Source: UBA8752 sp965657965 (GTDB lineage: Bacteria > Bacteroidota > Bacteroidia > Flavobacteriales_D > Sanyastnellaceae). From it: a stretch of 30,019 nucleotides of DNA. Of the stretch, positions 1-8,500 are shown piece by piece. Numbering within the stretch: the first letter of the stretch is position 1; every line of letters starts with the position of its first letter. The stretch lies in contig CBFHQM010000027.1 of NCBI GenBank assembly GCA_965657965.1, positions 1-30,019 on the forward strand. Reading direction: 5' to 3'. The position numbers and the translations under genes are program-made. The notes beneath the pieces are model-generated. The model saw nothing but the letters and a program-made list of their open reading frames with translations, did not search any database and was not told the origin of the DNA.

Positions 1-125
1 GTGGCCTGGTCATCATAATTGCACGCGCTGGGTTCTGTGCATCCGTAGCAGCTGAAGTCACAAGTGCCGTCGTCGTTCAAGGCGTTTGAATCAAAGTTGC
101 AGGCCGTGTCGTCGGTGCATCCACA
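1..125. repeat. Long perfect direct repeat, copy 1 (in left protease)
   Basis: These 125 bases match 8515-8639 without a mismatch. Both copies encode the first two Cys-rich repeats of the paralogous proteases. Base 126 differs, and beyond it the two genes agree only about 70% by eye. The repeat may continue past the left edge. Confidence 0.95.
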
Positions 126-1142
126 ACTGACTTCGCACGGCGGGGCGCATCCATTGGACTCGGTAAGTCCTGCACGAAAACCGCCCGGTTGGAACAGGGC
201 GAGCATGCGGTCTGTTTGTCCTTGTGTGAACAGGTTCATGCAGGCGTCGTCGGAATAGTCCATGTAGTTTTGGACCATGTCGGTAGAGCTGCAGTCGACA
301 GAGCCAAGATCACACCCGTAGTTGGCGCCTCCTGAGGTAGGTGTGTCGGTGACAAAGTCGTCCACACTGCAACCGCCATCTCCCCAAATGTGACGAAGGT
401 TGAGCCAGTGTCCCACCTCGTGGGTGGCGGTCCGGCCAAGGTCAAATGGAGAAGTCGCAGTCCCCGTTGTGCCCGTATACTGGTAGCCGCAAACCACGCC
501 GTCGGTGGCGGCTGATCCTGAGCCGGGGAATTGAGCGTAGCCCAGAATTCCGCCGCCAATGTTGCACACCCAGAAATTCAAGTAGTCGGTGTAAGGCCAG
601 GCATCAGAACCGCCAGACGAAGCTGATTTCACTGCGTCATTTGTGCCAAATCCATTCACAGTTGTCGGCACCCTTAGAATGCCGTCAGTGGGGTTGCCAT
701 CGGGGTCGAAGCTGGCGAGGCAGAATTCGATTTCTGTATCGGCGGCTTGTGACCAAACGTCGTTGGCGTCGGCATTCAAGCGTCTAAAGTCCGCATTCAG
801 GACGTCGAGTTGAGATTGAACCTGCGCTGCAGAAATGTTTTCGGTAGCGGTGCGGTACACCACGTGGAAAACCACAGGAATCGTCACCACTGCATTTTGA
901 TTGGCCGCACGTTGTTGGGCCACCACAGGCGCCCATTGCGCAGTGTGTTGTTCGATGCGTTCAGCGGCTTCAGCGTATTTCGCCAAACCCATCATTTGCA
1001 CTTGTTTCTCGTGTGCAAAGCAGGTGCGTTGGGCTGGGGTGTTGTTGGCGTTTTCAGCCGAGGTCCATGCGTTGGACTGAGAAAAAGTTTGGGACGCAAA
1101 GGCACTCAGCAGAGTGAGCGCCAGAAGGAGACTGGTTTTCAT
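1..1142 (-). CDS. Secreted M43-type zinc metalloprotease, C-terminus cut by window edge
   Basis: I read an open minus-strand frame from the ATG at 1142 through 380 codons to the left edge without a stop, so the gene is partial. The start gives a signal peptide (residues 1-22, ending TFSQS). The catalytic domain carries HEVGHWLNLRH at 241-251, the extended zinc motif HExxHxxxxxH of the metzincin-like pappalysin family (M43), with a following MDYS Met-turn. Cys-rich repeats of the C-T-D-x-x-A-C-N-[YF] type begin near residue 338. The protein is a close paralogue of the protease at 5523-9647 and shares its order of parts as far as it can be seen. It probably cleaves extracellular protein after export by T9SS. 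The sorting end lies outside the window. Family assignment is firm; substrate is unknown. Confidence 0.9.
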   Translation of the reverse strand, partial: MKTSLLLALTLLSAFASQTFSQSNAWTSAENANNTPAQRTCFAHEKQVQMMGLAKYAEAAERIEQHTAQWAPVVAQQRAANQNAVVTIPVVFHVVYRTATENISAAQVQSQLDVLNADFRRLNADANDVWSQAADTEIEFCLASFDPDGNPTDGILRVPTTVNGFGTNDAVKSASSGGSDAWPYTDYLNFWVCNIGGGILGYAQFPGSGSAATDGVVCGYQYTGTTGTATSPFDLGRTATHEVGHWLNLRHIWGDGGCSVDDFVTDTPTSGGANYGCDLGSVDCSSTDMVQNYMDYSDDACMNLFTQGQTDRMLALFQPGGFRAGLTESNGCAPPCEVSCGCTDDTACNFDSNALNDDGTCDFSCYGCTEPSACNYDDQA

Positions 1143-1456
1143 TCGGACGTATTCGGTTCTGACTGGAAATTAAGTCTTTAGAGCCAATTCGAGTAGGCTG
1201 CGGCGCAGGATGTTTCTTATGTTTTTGTAATTGAGGATAGACGCGGTTTTTCTTGGCATCACCTTTATTGGGGTATTGGATTTGACCCTTGCAGATTGCG
1301 GTTCATCACCGGATATGACCGTCGTGTGCCCGGTGCTGGGGAATGATGTTTTTGTATAATAATTAGACGGAAAAGTGGCGTGTGCGAATTCGTGCCGTGA
1401 TGAAGTGTGTTGCGTGCGCGGAGAGGCTAGCTTTACGTCTTGTTCTTACCTGCCCA
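1143..1456. other. Divergent intergenic region between protease and adhesin operon
   Basis: This 314-bp gap separates the minus-strand protease from the plus-strand operon and should hold promoters for both. An AT-rich stretch at about 1347-1366 includes TATAAT at 1355-1360, about 100 bases before the plus-strand start chosen here. TATGTTTTTG at about 1218-1227 loosely resembles the Bacteroidota -7 consensus TAnnTTTG. Neither site is convincing on its own. I see no RNA gene or strong hairpin. Confidence 0.3.
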
Positions 1457-1810
1457 ATGTTGTTTGATTTCTTGATTTTCAGGATTATAGCGGCGAGTCT
1501 GCTGGTCAATTCGGCCCAGCCAGACCTTGCTTTTGTGAGGGTGGAGATAAAAATGGCGGAAGATGGCTTCATGTGTCCTTTTCTAACACCGATGTTTTTG
1601 GGTGTGCTCGAAGACAAAGGAGTCGAATGGGTGGTTTGCCGGCCCAAGTCAAGTGAAGTCGAATTTTGCACTGCGCTGACCAAATCGGAAAGCATGGAAG
1701 TGTATTCCTCTTGGCTAACCCAATTGGGATATGCCGACGCTCAAATTCAATACACGGCCTTCGATACGCTGGCGTTTCTTCCATCACCTCCACTTCCTCC
1801 GGGGCCATGA
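1457..1810 (+). CDS. Small exported protein with predicted ferredoxin-like (HMA-type) fold
   Basis: This is a 117-residue protein that I do not recognise by name. I chose the ATG at 1457 because it yields a hydrophobic leader (MLFDFLIFRIIAASLLVNSA) like a signal peptide or anchor; ATGs further upstream give an unlikely Arg/Cys-rich extension. The rest reads as strand (FVRVEIKMA), helix after DGFMCPFLTP, strand, strand, helix (SMEVYSSWLTQLGY), strand. This is the beta-alpha-beta-beta-alpha-beta order of HMA/ferredoxin-like domains, but the metal-binding CxxC is absent and only a CPF remains. Its stop overlaps the next gene's start as ATGA, so the two are probably translationally coupled, which supports it being real. 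Function is unknown; the fold is inference. Confidence 0.6.
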   Translation: MLFDFLIFRIIAASLLVNSAQPDLAFVRVEIKMAEDGFMCPFLTPMFLGVLEDKGVEWVVCRPKSSEVEFCTALTKSESMEVYSSWLTQLGYADAQIQYTAFDTLAFLPSPPLPPGP

Positions 1811-4746
1811 TGGCGCGTGTGGCCATCTTGTTGCTTGGATTGAGTTGTGGGGCCCTGTTTGCCCAAGGAAGCTTGGATCAAACTTTTTTGCGGCGTTACA
1901 ACCTCAACGCCATGCAGGGCGGGCTCGCCATTACGACCTCTCAAGATGGGGGGTTTGTTGCGACCGGACAGCACCAAAACAATGGCGGCGCCGGAGGCTG
2001 CGATGTGTATGTCTACAAAGTGGATGCCTGTGGCAATCGGGATTGGTTCAATTTGTACGGGTCCGAGGATTCTGAAGGCGGGAAATCCATCGAGCCGACG
2101 GCCGATGGTGGTTACGTGATTGGGGGGGCGAAGTTCATCACCATGGGTGTAGACATGATGGGGAATCCTCTCGTTGAAAATGAAGGTTTGGTCATGCGCA
2201 TTGACGCGTTGGGAAACCTGTTGTGGTATCACGCTTACGAGGAGGTAACCTGGGTGTTTGACGTACAGCCTATGGCGTCGGGTTTTGTGGCCATTGGAGA
2301 AGCAGGGTCTCGGCCAGTGCTGTTGCGATTGGATGACCAAGGAGACGTCATGTGGGCGAAGCGCTACCCGAGCATGAGTGCGAACCCTCTGATGATCGAG
2401 CCGCTGAATGATGGAGGGTTTGTGTTTGTTTCTAACCAACCTCTGAGTGGGAGGGATGTTGAAGTGTGCCGTCTTGATGCAGGCGGAAACCCCATTTGGA
2501 TGAAAAGCTACGGCGCTGGTTTTGGCCCCAATGAGCACATCGCGTGGGGGTGCAATGCGCTTGTGAATGAGCAAGACAACGAGGTGTATGTTTTGGCCCC
2601 AACTGTAACAGGAGGCATTGGAGGTGAGGACATTTTGCTCATGAAATTGTCGCTGGGCGATGGTGGAGTTATTTGGTCACGTGCTGTGGGCAGTCCGGGA
2701 GACGACCTCGGCCGGGATTTGATTTTCGCCCAAGGTGGAATCGCTCTGCTGGGCAGCACAGATGGGTTTGGCGCTTCTGTCGCGGACCATCCTGATGTTC
2801 TGAGTCAAGACCTGGCCGAACAAGACATTTTGCTGACCAAGTTGTCGGTCAATGGCGGTGTCGAATGGTCCAAAATTTATGGGGGCGATGAACGAGACAA
2901 GGCGGTGGGGGTTCGGTTTGATCAAGCGCTAGGGTATTCCATGTCCGCCTACACTTCCTCCAGTGTTTTTGGAAATACCGACGGGTCTATGGACCCGCTT
3001 TTTATTCGGGCCGATTTTGATGGGGATGTGGCTTGTCAGTCGGTCTCTGTTGGTGTGGCATCCATCCCTGTTTCGGTCACCTCCCAAGACATCGTGTCGA
3101 GTGAAGGGTTCAACACCTCGGCGTCTCAAGCGAGCATTTCCATTTCGGCATTTGAGCCAGACGATGTTTATCAGTGCCAAACCTGCTACAACGAACCGGC
3201 TTTGGAAGCCGAAGCCGAGGCGGTCTGCCTCGGGGATACGGTTCGCCTCTTCAACACCACGGAAGTTGGCCTTCGCTGCTATCAGAATTGGGAAGTGACG
3301 GGTCAAGGCATGGGCGAGGCGATGACGCAGCCGGGATCGAACGACACCATTGCGCTGGTGTTCTCTGAACCGGGCATTTACCAGGCTAAGCTCATTTCTG
3401 AATGTGAGGGCGATAGCATTGAAGCCATGGTCGAGATTGAGGTTTTGGCCATCCAGTCTCAGGCCGAGCCAGAATTGGCGTTCAATGGGTTTGGGGTTTC
3501 TTGTCCCGAAGCGTCCGATGGAGATGTTTTGTTCGAAGCAACTGGGGGGCTGGAATCGGGCGACACGTTCGATTGGTCATGGACAGATGAGGCTGGCGTT
3601 GAGGTGTTCCCGGGTGAGTTGGAAGAAGGCGTCTACACAGGGGTTGTGGTCAACGAAGTGGGGTGTTCGGATACAGCCGTGGTGGAGTTGAGCGCCCCTC
3701 CGCCGTTGCAAATTTCAGCGGCCTCGGTCTCCAATTTCAATGGGTTTGAGGTCAGTTGTTCCGGCGCAGAGGATGGTCTGGTCAGTTTGCAAGCCGGCGG
3801 GGGCATTCCTGGTTACGTCTATCCCATGGCTGAGGGGGTGCTTGCCAATGACACCGTGAGTGGTCTTGGGGAAGGTGAGTTCGTCTTTTCGGTGATCGAT
3901 GCCAATGGCTGCACAGCATTCGATTCTCTTGTCTTGATGGCGCCACCACTTCCATTCCTGGAGTTGCAGGTGGAGCCAGATACATGCGCGACGTCAAGTG
4001 GTGCATTGCAGGCCAACTACAGCAGTGTGGTTCCGCCCACGACCGTCATCTGGCCCGACGATTTTGGTCCGGCGTTGCAGCTCACCAATGCTTCGGAGTT
4101 ACAGACATCGTTGCCAGCAGGTGAGTACGTTGTGGAGCTGCTCGATGGGAATGGTTGCTTGACCAGTGTCGCCGCAGAAATCCCTTCGACGAACCCATCC
4201 TCGGTTGCGTTCATCTATGGACCGGAACGGGTTTGCTTTCCGGATGCGGTGATTGATTTCGAGGACCTCACAGATGGTGTTGTCTTGTCTAGGAGGTGGG
4301 ATTTTGGGGACGGTTACACCCAACTAAAGCCCGGTGGGTCGGCCCAGCGAAACATGCGCACTCAGCACACTTACCTCTCGGCGGGTGTTTTTGAGGTGGA
4401 GTTGATGGTTCAAAATGCAGAGGGGTGTTCTTCCTCTGAGACGATAGAGGTAGAGGTCTTGGAGGGCATGACGGTTTTCGTGCCCTCGGCTTTTACACCG
4501 GACAACGATGGGGTGAACGATGGATTTGGACCGGTTCTGACTGGGGTGGATGAATTTCGAATGGTGATCTACAACCGTTGGGGGTCTCCTGTTTTTGAGA
4601 CCGAAGAGGCGGACTGGTGGTGGAATGGCAGCCCAGACAACCTCGGCCGTTCTCACATGAGCGATGTGTTCACCTGGCGCATTGTAGCGCAAGGCACATG
4701 TTCGGCCAAACAGGTCTTTACGGGCTTCGTTCAGTTGATTCGGTAG
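1807..4746 (+). CDS. Large T9SS type B surface protein with SprB-like repeats, PKD and CHU_C domains
   Basis: A 979-residue secreted protein. The start at 1807 is chosen because it opens a clean signal peptide (MMARVAILLLGLSCGALFAQ) and overlaps the upstream stop as ATGA. Residues about 30-450 hold propeller-like repeats with DGGF/DGGY...G cores and W-x-x-x-Y-G turns. Two to three SprB-like repeats follow (about 556, 641 and 715), then a PKD domain (about 800-886, WDFGDGY). The last 91 residues form the gliding-motility-associated C-terminal domain (VFVPSAFTPDNDGVNDGF, then YNRWG), which marks type B T9SS cargo. Such proteins are exported to the cell surface, often as adhesins. An adhesive role is inference; the secretion signal is strong. 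Confidence 0.9.
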   Translation: MMARVAILLLGLSCGALFAQGSLDQTFLRRYNLNAMQGGLAITTSQDGGFVATGQHQNNGGAGGCDVYVYKVDACGNRDWFNLYGSEDSEGGKSIEPTADGGYVIGGAKFITMGVDMMGNPLVENEGLVMRIDALGNLLWYHAYEEVTWVFDVQPMASGFVAIGEAGSRPVLLRLDDQGDVMWAKRYPSMSANPLMIEPLNDGGFVFVSNQPLSGRDVEVCRLDAGGNPIWMKSYGAGFGPNEHIAWGCNALVNEQDNEVYVLAPTVTGGIGGEDILLMKLSLGDGGVIWSRAVGSPGDDLGRDLIFAQGGIALLGSTDGFGASVADHPDVLSQDLAEQDILLTKLSVNGGVEWSKIYGGDERDKAVGVRFDQALGYSMSAYTSSSVFGNTDGSMDPLFIRADFDGDVACQSVSVGVASIPVSVTSQDIVSSEGFNTSASQASISISAFEPDDVYQCQTCYNEPALEAEAEAVCLGDTVRLFNTTEVGLRCYQNWEVTGQGMGEAMTQPGSNDTIALVFSEPGIYQAKLISECEGDSIEAMVEIEVLAIQSQAEPELAFNGFGVSCPEASDGDVLFEATGGLESGDTFDWSWTDEAGVEVFPGELEEGVYTGVVVNEVGCSDTAVVELSAPPPLQISAASVSNFNGFEVSCSGAEDGLVSLQAGGGIPGYVYPMAEGVLANDTVSGLGEGEFVFSVIDANGCTAFDSLVLMAPPLPFLELQVEPDTCATSSGALQANYSSVVPPTTVIWPDDFGPALQLTNASELQTSLPAGEYVVELLDGNGCLTSVAAEIPSTNPSSVAFIYGPERVCFPDAVIDFEDLTDGVVLSRRWDFGDGYTQLKPGGSAQRNMRTQHTYLSAGVFEVELMVQNAEGCSSSETIEVEVLEGMTVFVPSAFTPDNDGVNDGFGPVLTGVDEFRMVIYNRWGSPVFETEEADWWWNGSPDNLGRSHMSDVFTWRIVAQGTCSAKQVFTGFVQLIR

Positions 4747-4781
4747 TGGGCCTCCAGTCTCGTGCGTGCTACCTTGACCGC

Positions 4782-5516
4782 ATGCTGTATCGTTTTATGA
4801 TGTTGTTGGGTCTGGTCTTGTTGGCTGGTTGTGCTTCTGAAAAGCGCATGGGAGAGTCGCGTATTCAGGCACGGCGCCACACTAAGGGAATCCACATTCA
4901 GCATCATCGGGACCCTGTGAGTTTGCAGAGCCGATTCGTGCGCGCTGAAGAAGAGCGCGTGACCTCGAGTCCGGATGCTCCCATGGTGGCACTGTCAACC
5001 CCCGAAGACCAAGCTCTCGCCTCCGAAGACTGGCCCGTTCAAACGGAACGGCGGGGCTTTTCGGTGCTCCCTGTTGAGCAGAAGACACCTCAACAGCTGG
5101 AAGTCAGAAAGGCAAAATTGAAGCCGAGACCGTCGTCGGATGTCTCCACGGGTACATCCACCATTGTGCGGGCTCAATTCGAGACGTTGCCAGATCCCGT
5201 CGACGGACGGCACCCCAATGCGGTACCGGGTTTCGTGCTCTCTCTAGGATGGCTTCTGGGCATTGTCGCCGAGGGTGCCATTACCTATCTGCAAATCCCC
5301 CTGAGTGGTTTGGCTTTTGCATTGGGCTTTGCAGCCAGCATCGTGGGGTATTTCCTTTCACGAAAGTCATTCCGGATGTCCAGAGAACATCCAGAATTGT
5401 ACCCTCGATTTAAGTTGTCGCGCGCTGCCCGTTGGGTGTCGGCAGCGGTGTTCGCTCCCGTGGCCCTTTATGCGGCATTGCTGGTCATTTTGCTCTTGTT
5501 GTTGGGCGGGCTTTAA
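4782..5516 (+). CDS. Lipoprotein with C-terminal membrane helices, function unknown
   Basis: A 244-residue protein read from the ATG at 4782, 35 bases after the adhesin stop and probably in the same operon. The N-terminus is a lipoprotein signal with lipobox LAGC (Cys17). Residues about 18-140 are polar and charged with no domain I know. The C-terminal 95 residues contain about three hydrophobic segments (around VLSLGWLLGIVAEGAITYL, LSGLAFALGFAASIVGYFL and the final VSAAVFAPVALYAALLVIL). A lipid-anchored N-terminus combined with membrane helices suggests an inner-membrane protein. The stop lies only six bases from the stop of the convergent protease, leaving no separate terminator. No function is assigned. 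Confidence 0.75.
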   Translation: MLYRFMMLLGLVLLAGCASEKRMGESRIQARRHTKGIHIQHHRDPVSLQSRFVRAEEERVTSSPDAPMVALSTPEDQALASEDWPVQTERRGFSVLPVEQKTPQQLEVRKAKLKPRPSSDVSTGTSTIVRAQFETLPDPVDGRHPNAVPGFVLSLGWLLGIVAEGAITYLQIPLSGLAFALGFAASIVGYFLSRKSFRMSREHPELYPRFKLSRAARWVSAAVFAPVALYAALLVILLLLLGGL

Positions 5517-5522
5517 GCGTCC

Positions 5523-8500
5523 TCACAAACAAGGTTGGCCGAATCCCGAAAGGATGGTCAGAATGTCGTTGACCCCTACAATGTTGTCCCCGTCGAGGTC
5601 TGCTTCACAGACGCCTTGGCATCCGAACTCTCCCAAAGCAATCAACACGTCGTTGACCCCGACAATGCCGTTGCCATCGAAGTCACCCGGGCAGTCCGGT
5701 GCAAACGTGCAAGACCCGTCATCGTCGGTGGCATTGGAGTTGTAATTGTCGGCTTCTGGATTGGTGCACCCCGGTACTTCGTCGGTGTCGCATACGCCAT
5801 CGTCGTCCACATCTGCCGAGCAGTCACCGCCACATTCACCCAGGGCATCTTCGTACAAGCAACTGCCATTGTCTGAAGTCGCAGTCGCATCGTAGTTGCA
5901 TGCGTTGGAATCGGTGCACCCCGGCACGTCAGGGCCTCCAGACCCGGGACAGGCATCTTGAATGGACCAACTCACTTCATATGTCACCGTCCCGCCTGTG
6001 GACCATCCGTTATAAAGCGTCAGACTCCATGTTCCTGAGTTTTCGAGGTTGGCTGCACTCAAGTCCACTGTGGCGGAGTAGCTGCCGGCGTTGCTGGAAT
6101 TCCAACTCGACGGCCAAATGGCGTTGTAATCGCCCAAGCTCGGACATCCAGCCGGGCTGCTATTGTAACCTCCAAAGGCGACGCAATTGCCCGCTCCATC
6201 ACTGATGGTCATGACCATGTCGGCTGGCCAGCTGCTTCCAGAACCTGTGAACTCGACGGTCACATCGACGGAAGACGCAGCGGGATTCGCGATGGCTTCA
6301 AATTCCAACGGCGTACTTTCTTCTCCTCCGCTCAGGGTAGCCGTAAGGCTTCCCTCAGTCGAACAGTCACAGCCAAATTCGGGATTTGGCGCTACGCAGG
6401 AGTTGTCGCCAATCGTGGCAGATGGGTCGTAGTTGCAAGCGGTTGGATCTGTGCAACCATAACAACCGAAATCACAAGAGCCATCCTCGTTCAAGGCAGC
6501 ATCATCGTAGTTGCATGCCGTGGGGTCGGTGCAACCGCAGGATTCCAAGCAAGGTGGGGCAATGTTCGGGCGCAAGACAAACAGGCCCTCTTCGATGTGG
6601 CTCACGATCACGTTCCCCGATGCGAAGAAGGGGTAGTTGCTCCAGGTGCCGTTGAAATTGGCCGAGTTGCTCGAGGGGTAAACATCGAAATAGGCCACCT
6701 CTTCCAGCGTGCCTTGAGCGACATTGTCGAGGTCCAAAATGCGCAAGCCTGCGCGATAGTTGGACTGGTAGGAGAGGCCTTGGTGATTGTACAAGTTGTG
6801 GTCAATGGCGGAGGTAGGGCCTGAATGCGTGCCAATGAGCGAAATGTTGTCGAGGTCCTGAACATCAAAGATGTAGGTCCGGGTATTGTTGCCGGAATTC
6901 TGTTCGTCGAGCTCGTCATTGACCAGCAAATGCTTGTGGTCTTCCGTTAACCACCCTTGGTGGGTGTAGGAGGATCCTGAGTAGCCTTGAGAGCTGATCA
7001 ATTGCGCGTCTCCAGCATCCGTAACGTCGACAATGGTGACGGTGTTTTCGTTAAAACAAAAGGCGATTTCCTTTCCTGCGTATTGGGTGTCAGGGCCGAT
7101 GTAGTTCACGATCTGAGCATCGTGAGAGTAGCCATCTTCCGCATAGCTTCCGATCAAGGTTGGGTTGAGTGGGTTGCTGATGTCGATGATGTTGAGTCCA
7201 CCAGAAAAGGTGCTTGCTCCTATAGGATAAGCGCGGCCGGATTCTTCGTTAATGGCAATGTTGTGCGCACTTCCAAATCCGCTGTAGTGGGCGTCGTTGT
7301 CGAACGTCACAGGCGGAGCAGAGACATTCCGCAAACGGGTCAGGTCAAACACTTGCATGCCGTGTCCAGAAGCCTCCGAAACAATGAATGCGTGGTCGGC
7401 ATACACCTTGATGTCTCTCCAAGAAGAGTTCACGGTATGGGTGGGTAAGTCACCCAAGTAGACTGGGTTGTTGGGGTCGGTGATGTCAATGAACGCAGTC
7501 CCGGATGTTCTGCCCAACAAGGCGTATTCTTTATCATCCAAAGGGTCAGTCCACCCCCAGATGTCGTTCATTTCACCGCCGCCCACTTCTCCGGGAACCA
7601 GGTGACTCATGAAGTCCACTTGATCGCATGGGTAGACGCCAGCAAATCCGTTCTCACAGGGGGTTGTGGGTACATAGGTGTCGTCGTCACATACGCCGTC
7701 ATTGTTGGCATCAGCAGCGCAATCTCCGTTGCAGACGCCAAGTGCGTCGAGCTGTCCAATGCAGTCGTCTTCATTGTCGCAAATGCCATCTCCATCCACG
7801 TCGGCGGTACAATCGCCTCCGCAGACACCGATTGCGTCGACGGAGCCAACGCAGTCGTCCACATCGTCGCAGATGTCGTCATCGTCCACATCTGCGCTGC
7901 AGGTGCCGCCACAAACGCCAATGGCGTCGAGCTGGTTACCGTTGCAATCGCAGTCGCCGGCGGGGATGCCGGGGCCTCCGCAAACACCGCAATCATCTTC
8001 TTGATTTCCCGCGCAATCACAATCGCCAGCGGGAATGTCAGTGCATCCACATTCATAAATGGCACCTGGTCCACCGCACACGCCGCATGCGTCATCTACC
8101 GCACAAGATCCATCATCGGTGGTGGCAGCTGAATTGTAGTTGCAAGCGCTGGCATCTGTGCACCCCGTTACCGAAGAGGCGCTCACGCAAAAGTCGAAGG
8201 TTTCGGAACTGGCAAATGATCCGCCAGAGGTGATCTCAATGCCGCATTGGGTCAATGAATAACTGCCCGTTCCGTAAGTGCAACAAATTCCGTCGCCATA
8301 GCTGTCGTTGACGGTCAGCGTGTAGCACCCTGGGTCGAGATTCGCAGAAGCGGTGATGGTGGCGGTGTTGCCGTTGGTATAGGGACCACCTGACAAGACA
8401 GTCGACCCATTGTCGTCGGCAATGGACCATGTTGTTTCGGAACCATAATCGTCCGGGGTAAGGTTGAACTCAATGGCGCTTTGGTCTCCGGTCACACAGC

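Noticed and set aside
1747..2574. Minus-strand open frame (275 codons) across the adhesin start
   Set aside because: Antisense shadow of the adhesin coding sequence with no leader or domain.
7680..8110. Repetitive Cys/Asp-coding tract as a tandem DNA repeat
   Set aside because: Repetition is at the protein level (thrombospondin-3-like calcium repeats) with diverged codons, so it is not a simple DNA repeat.
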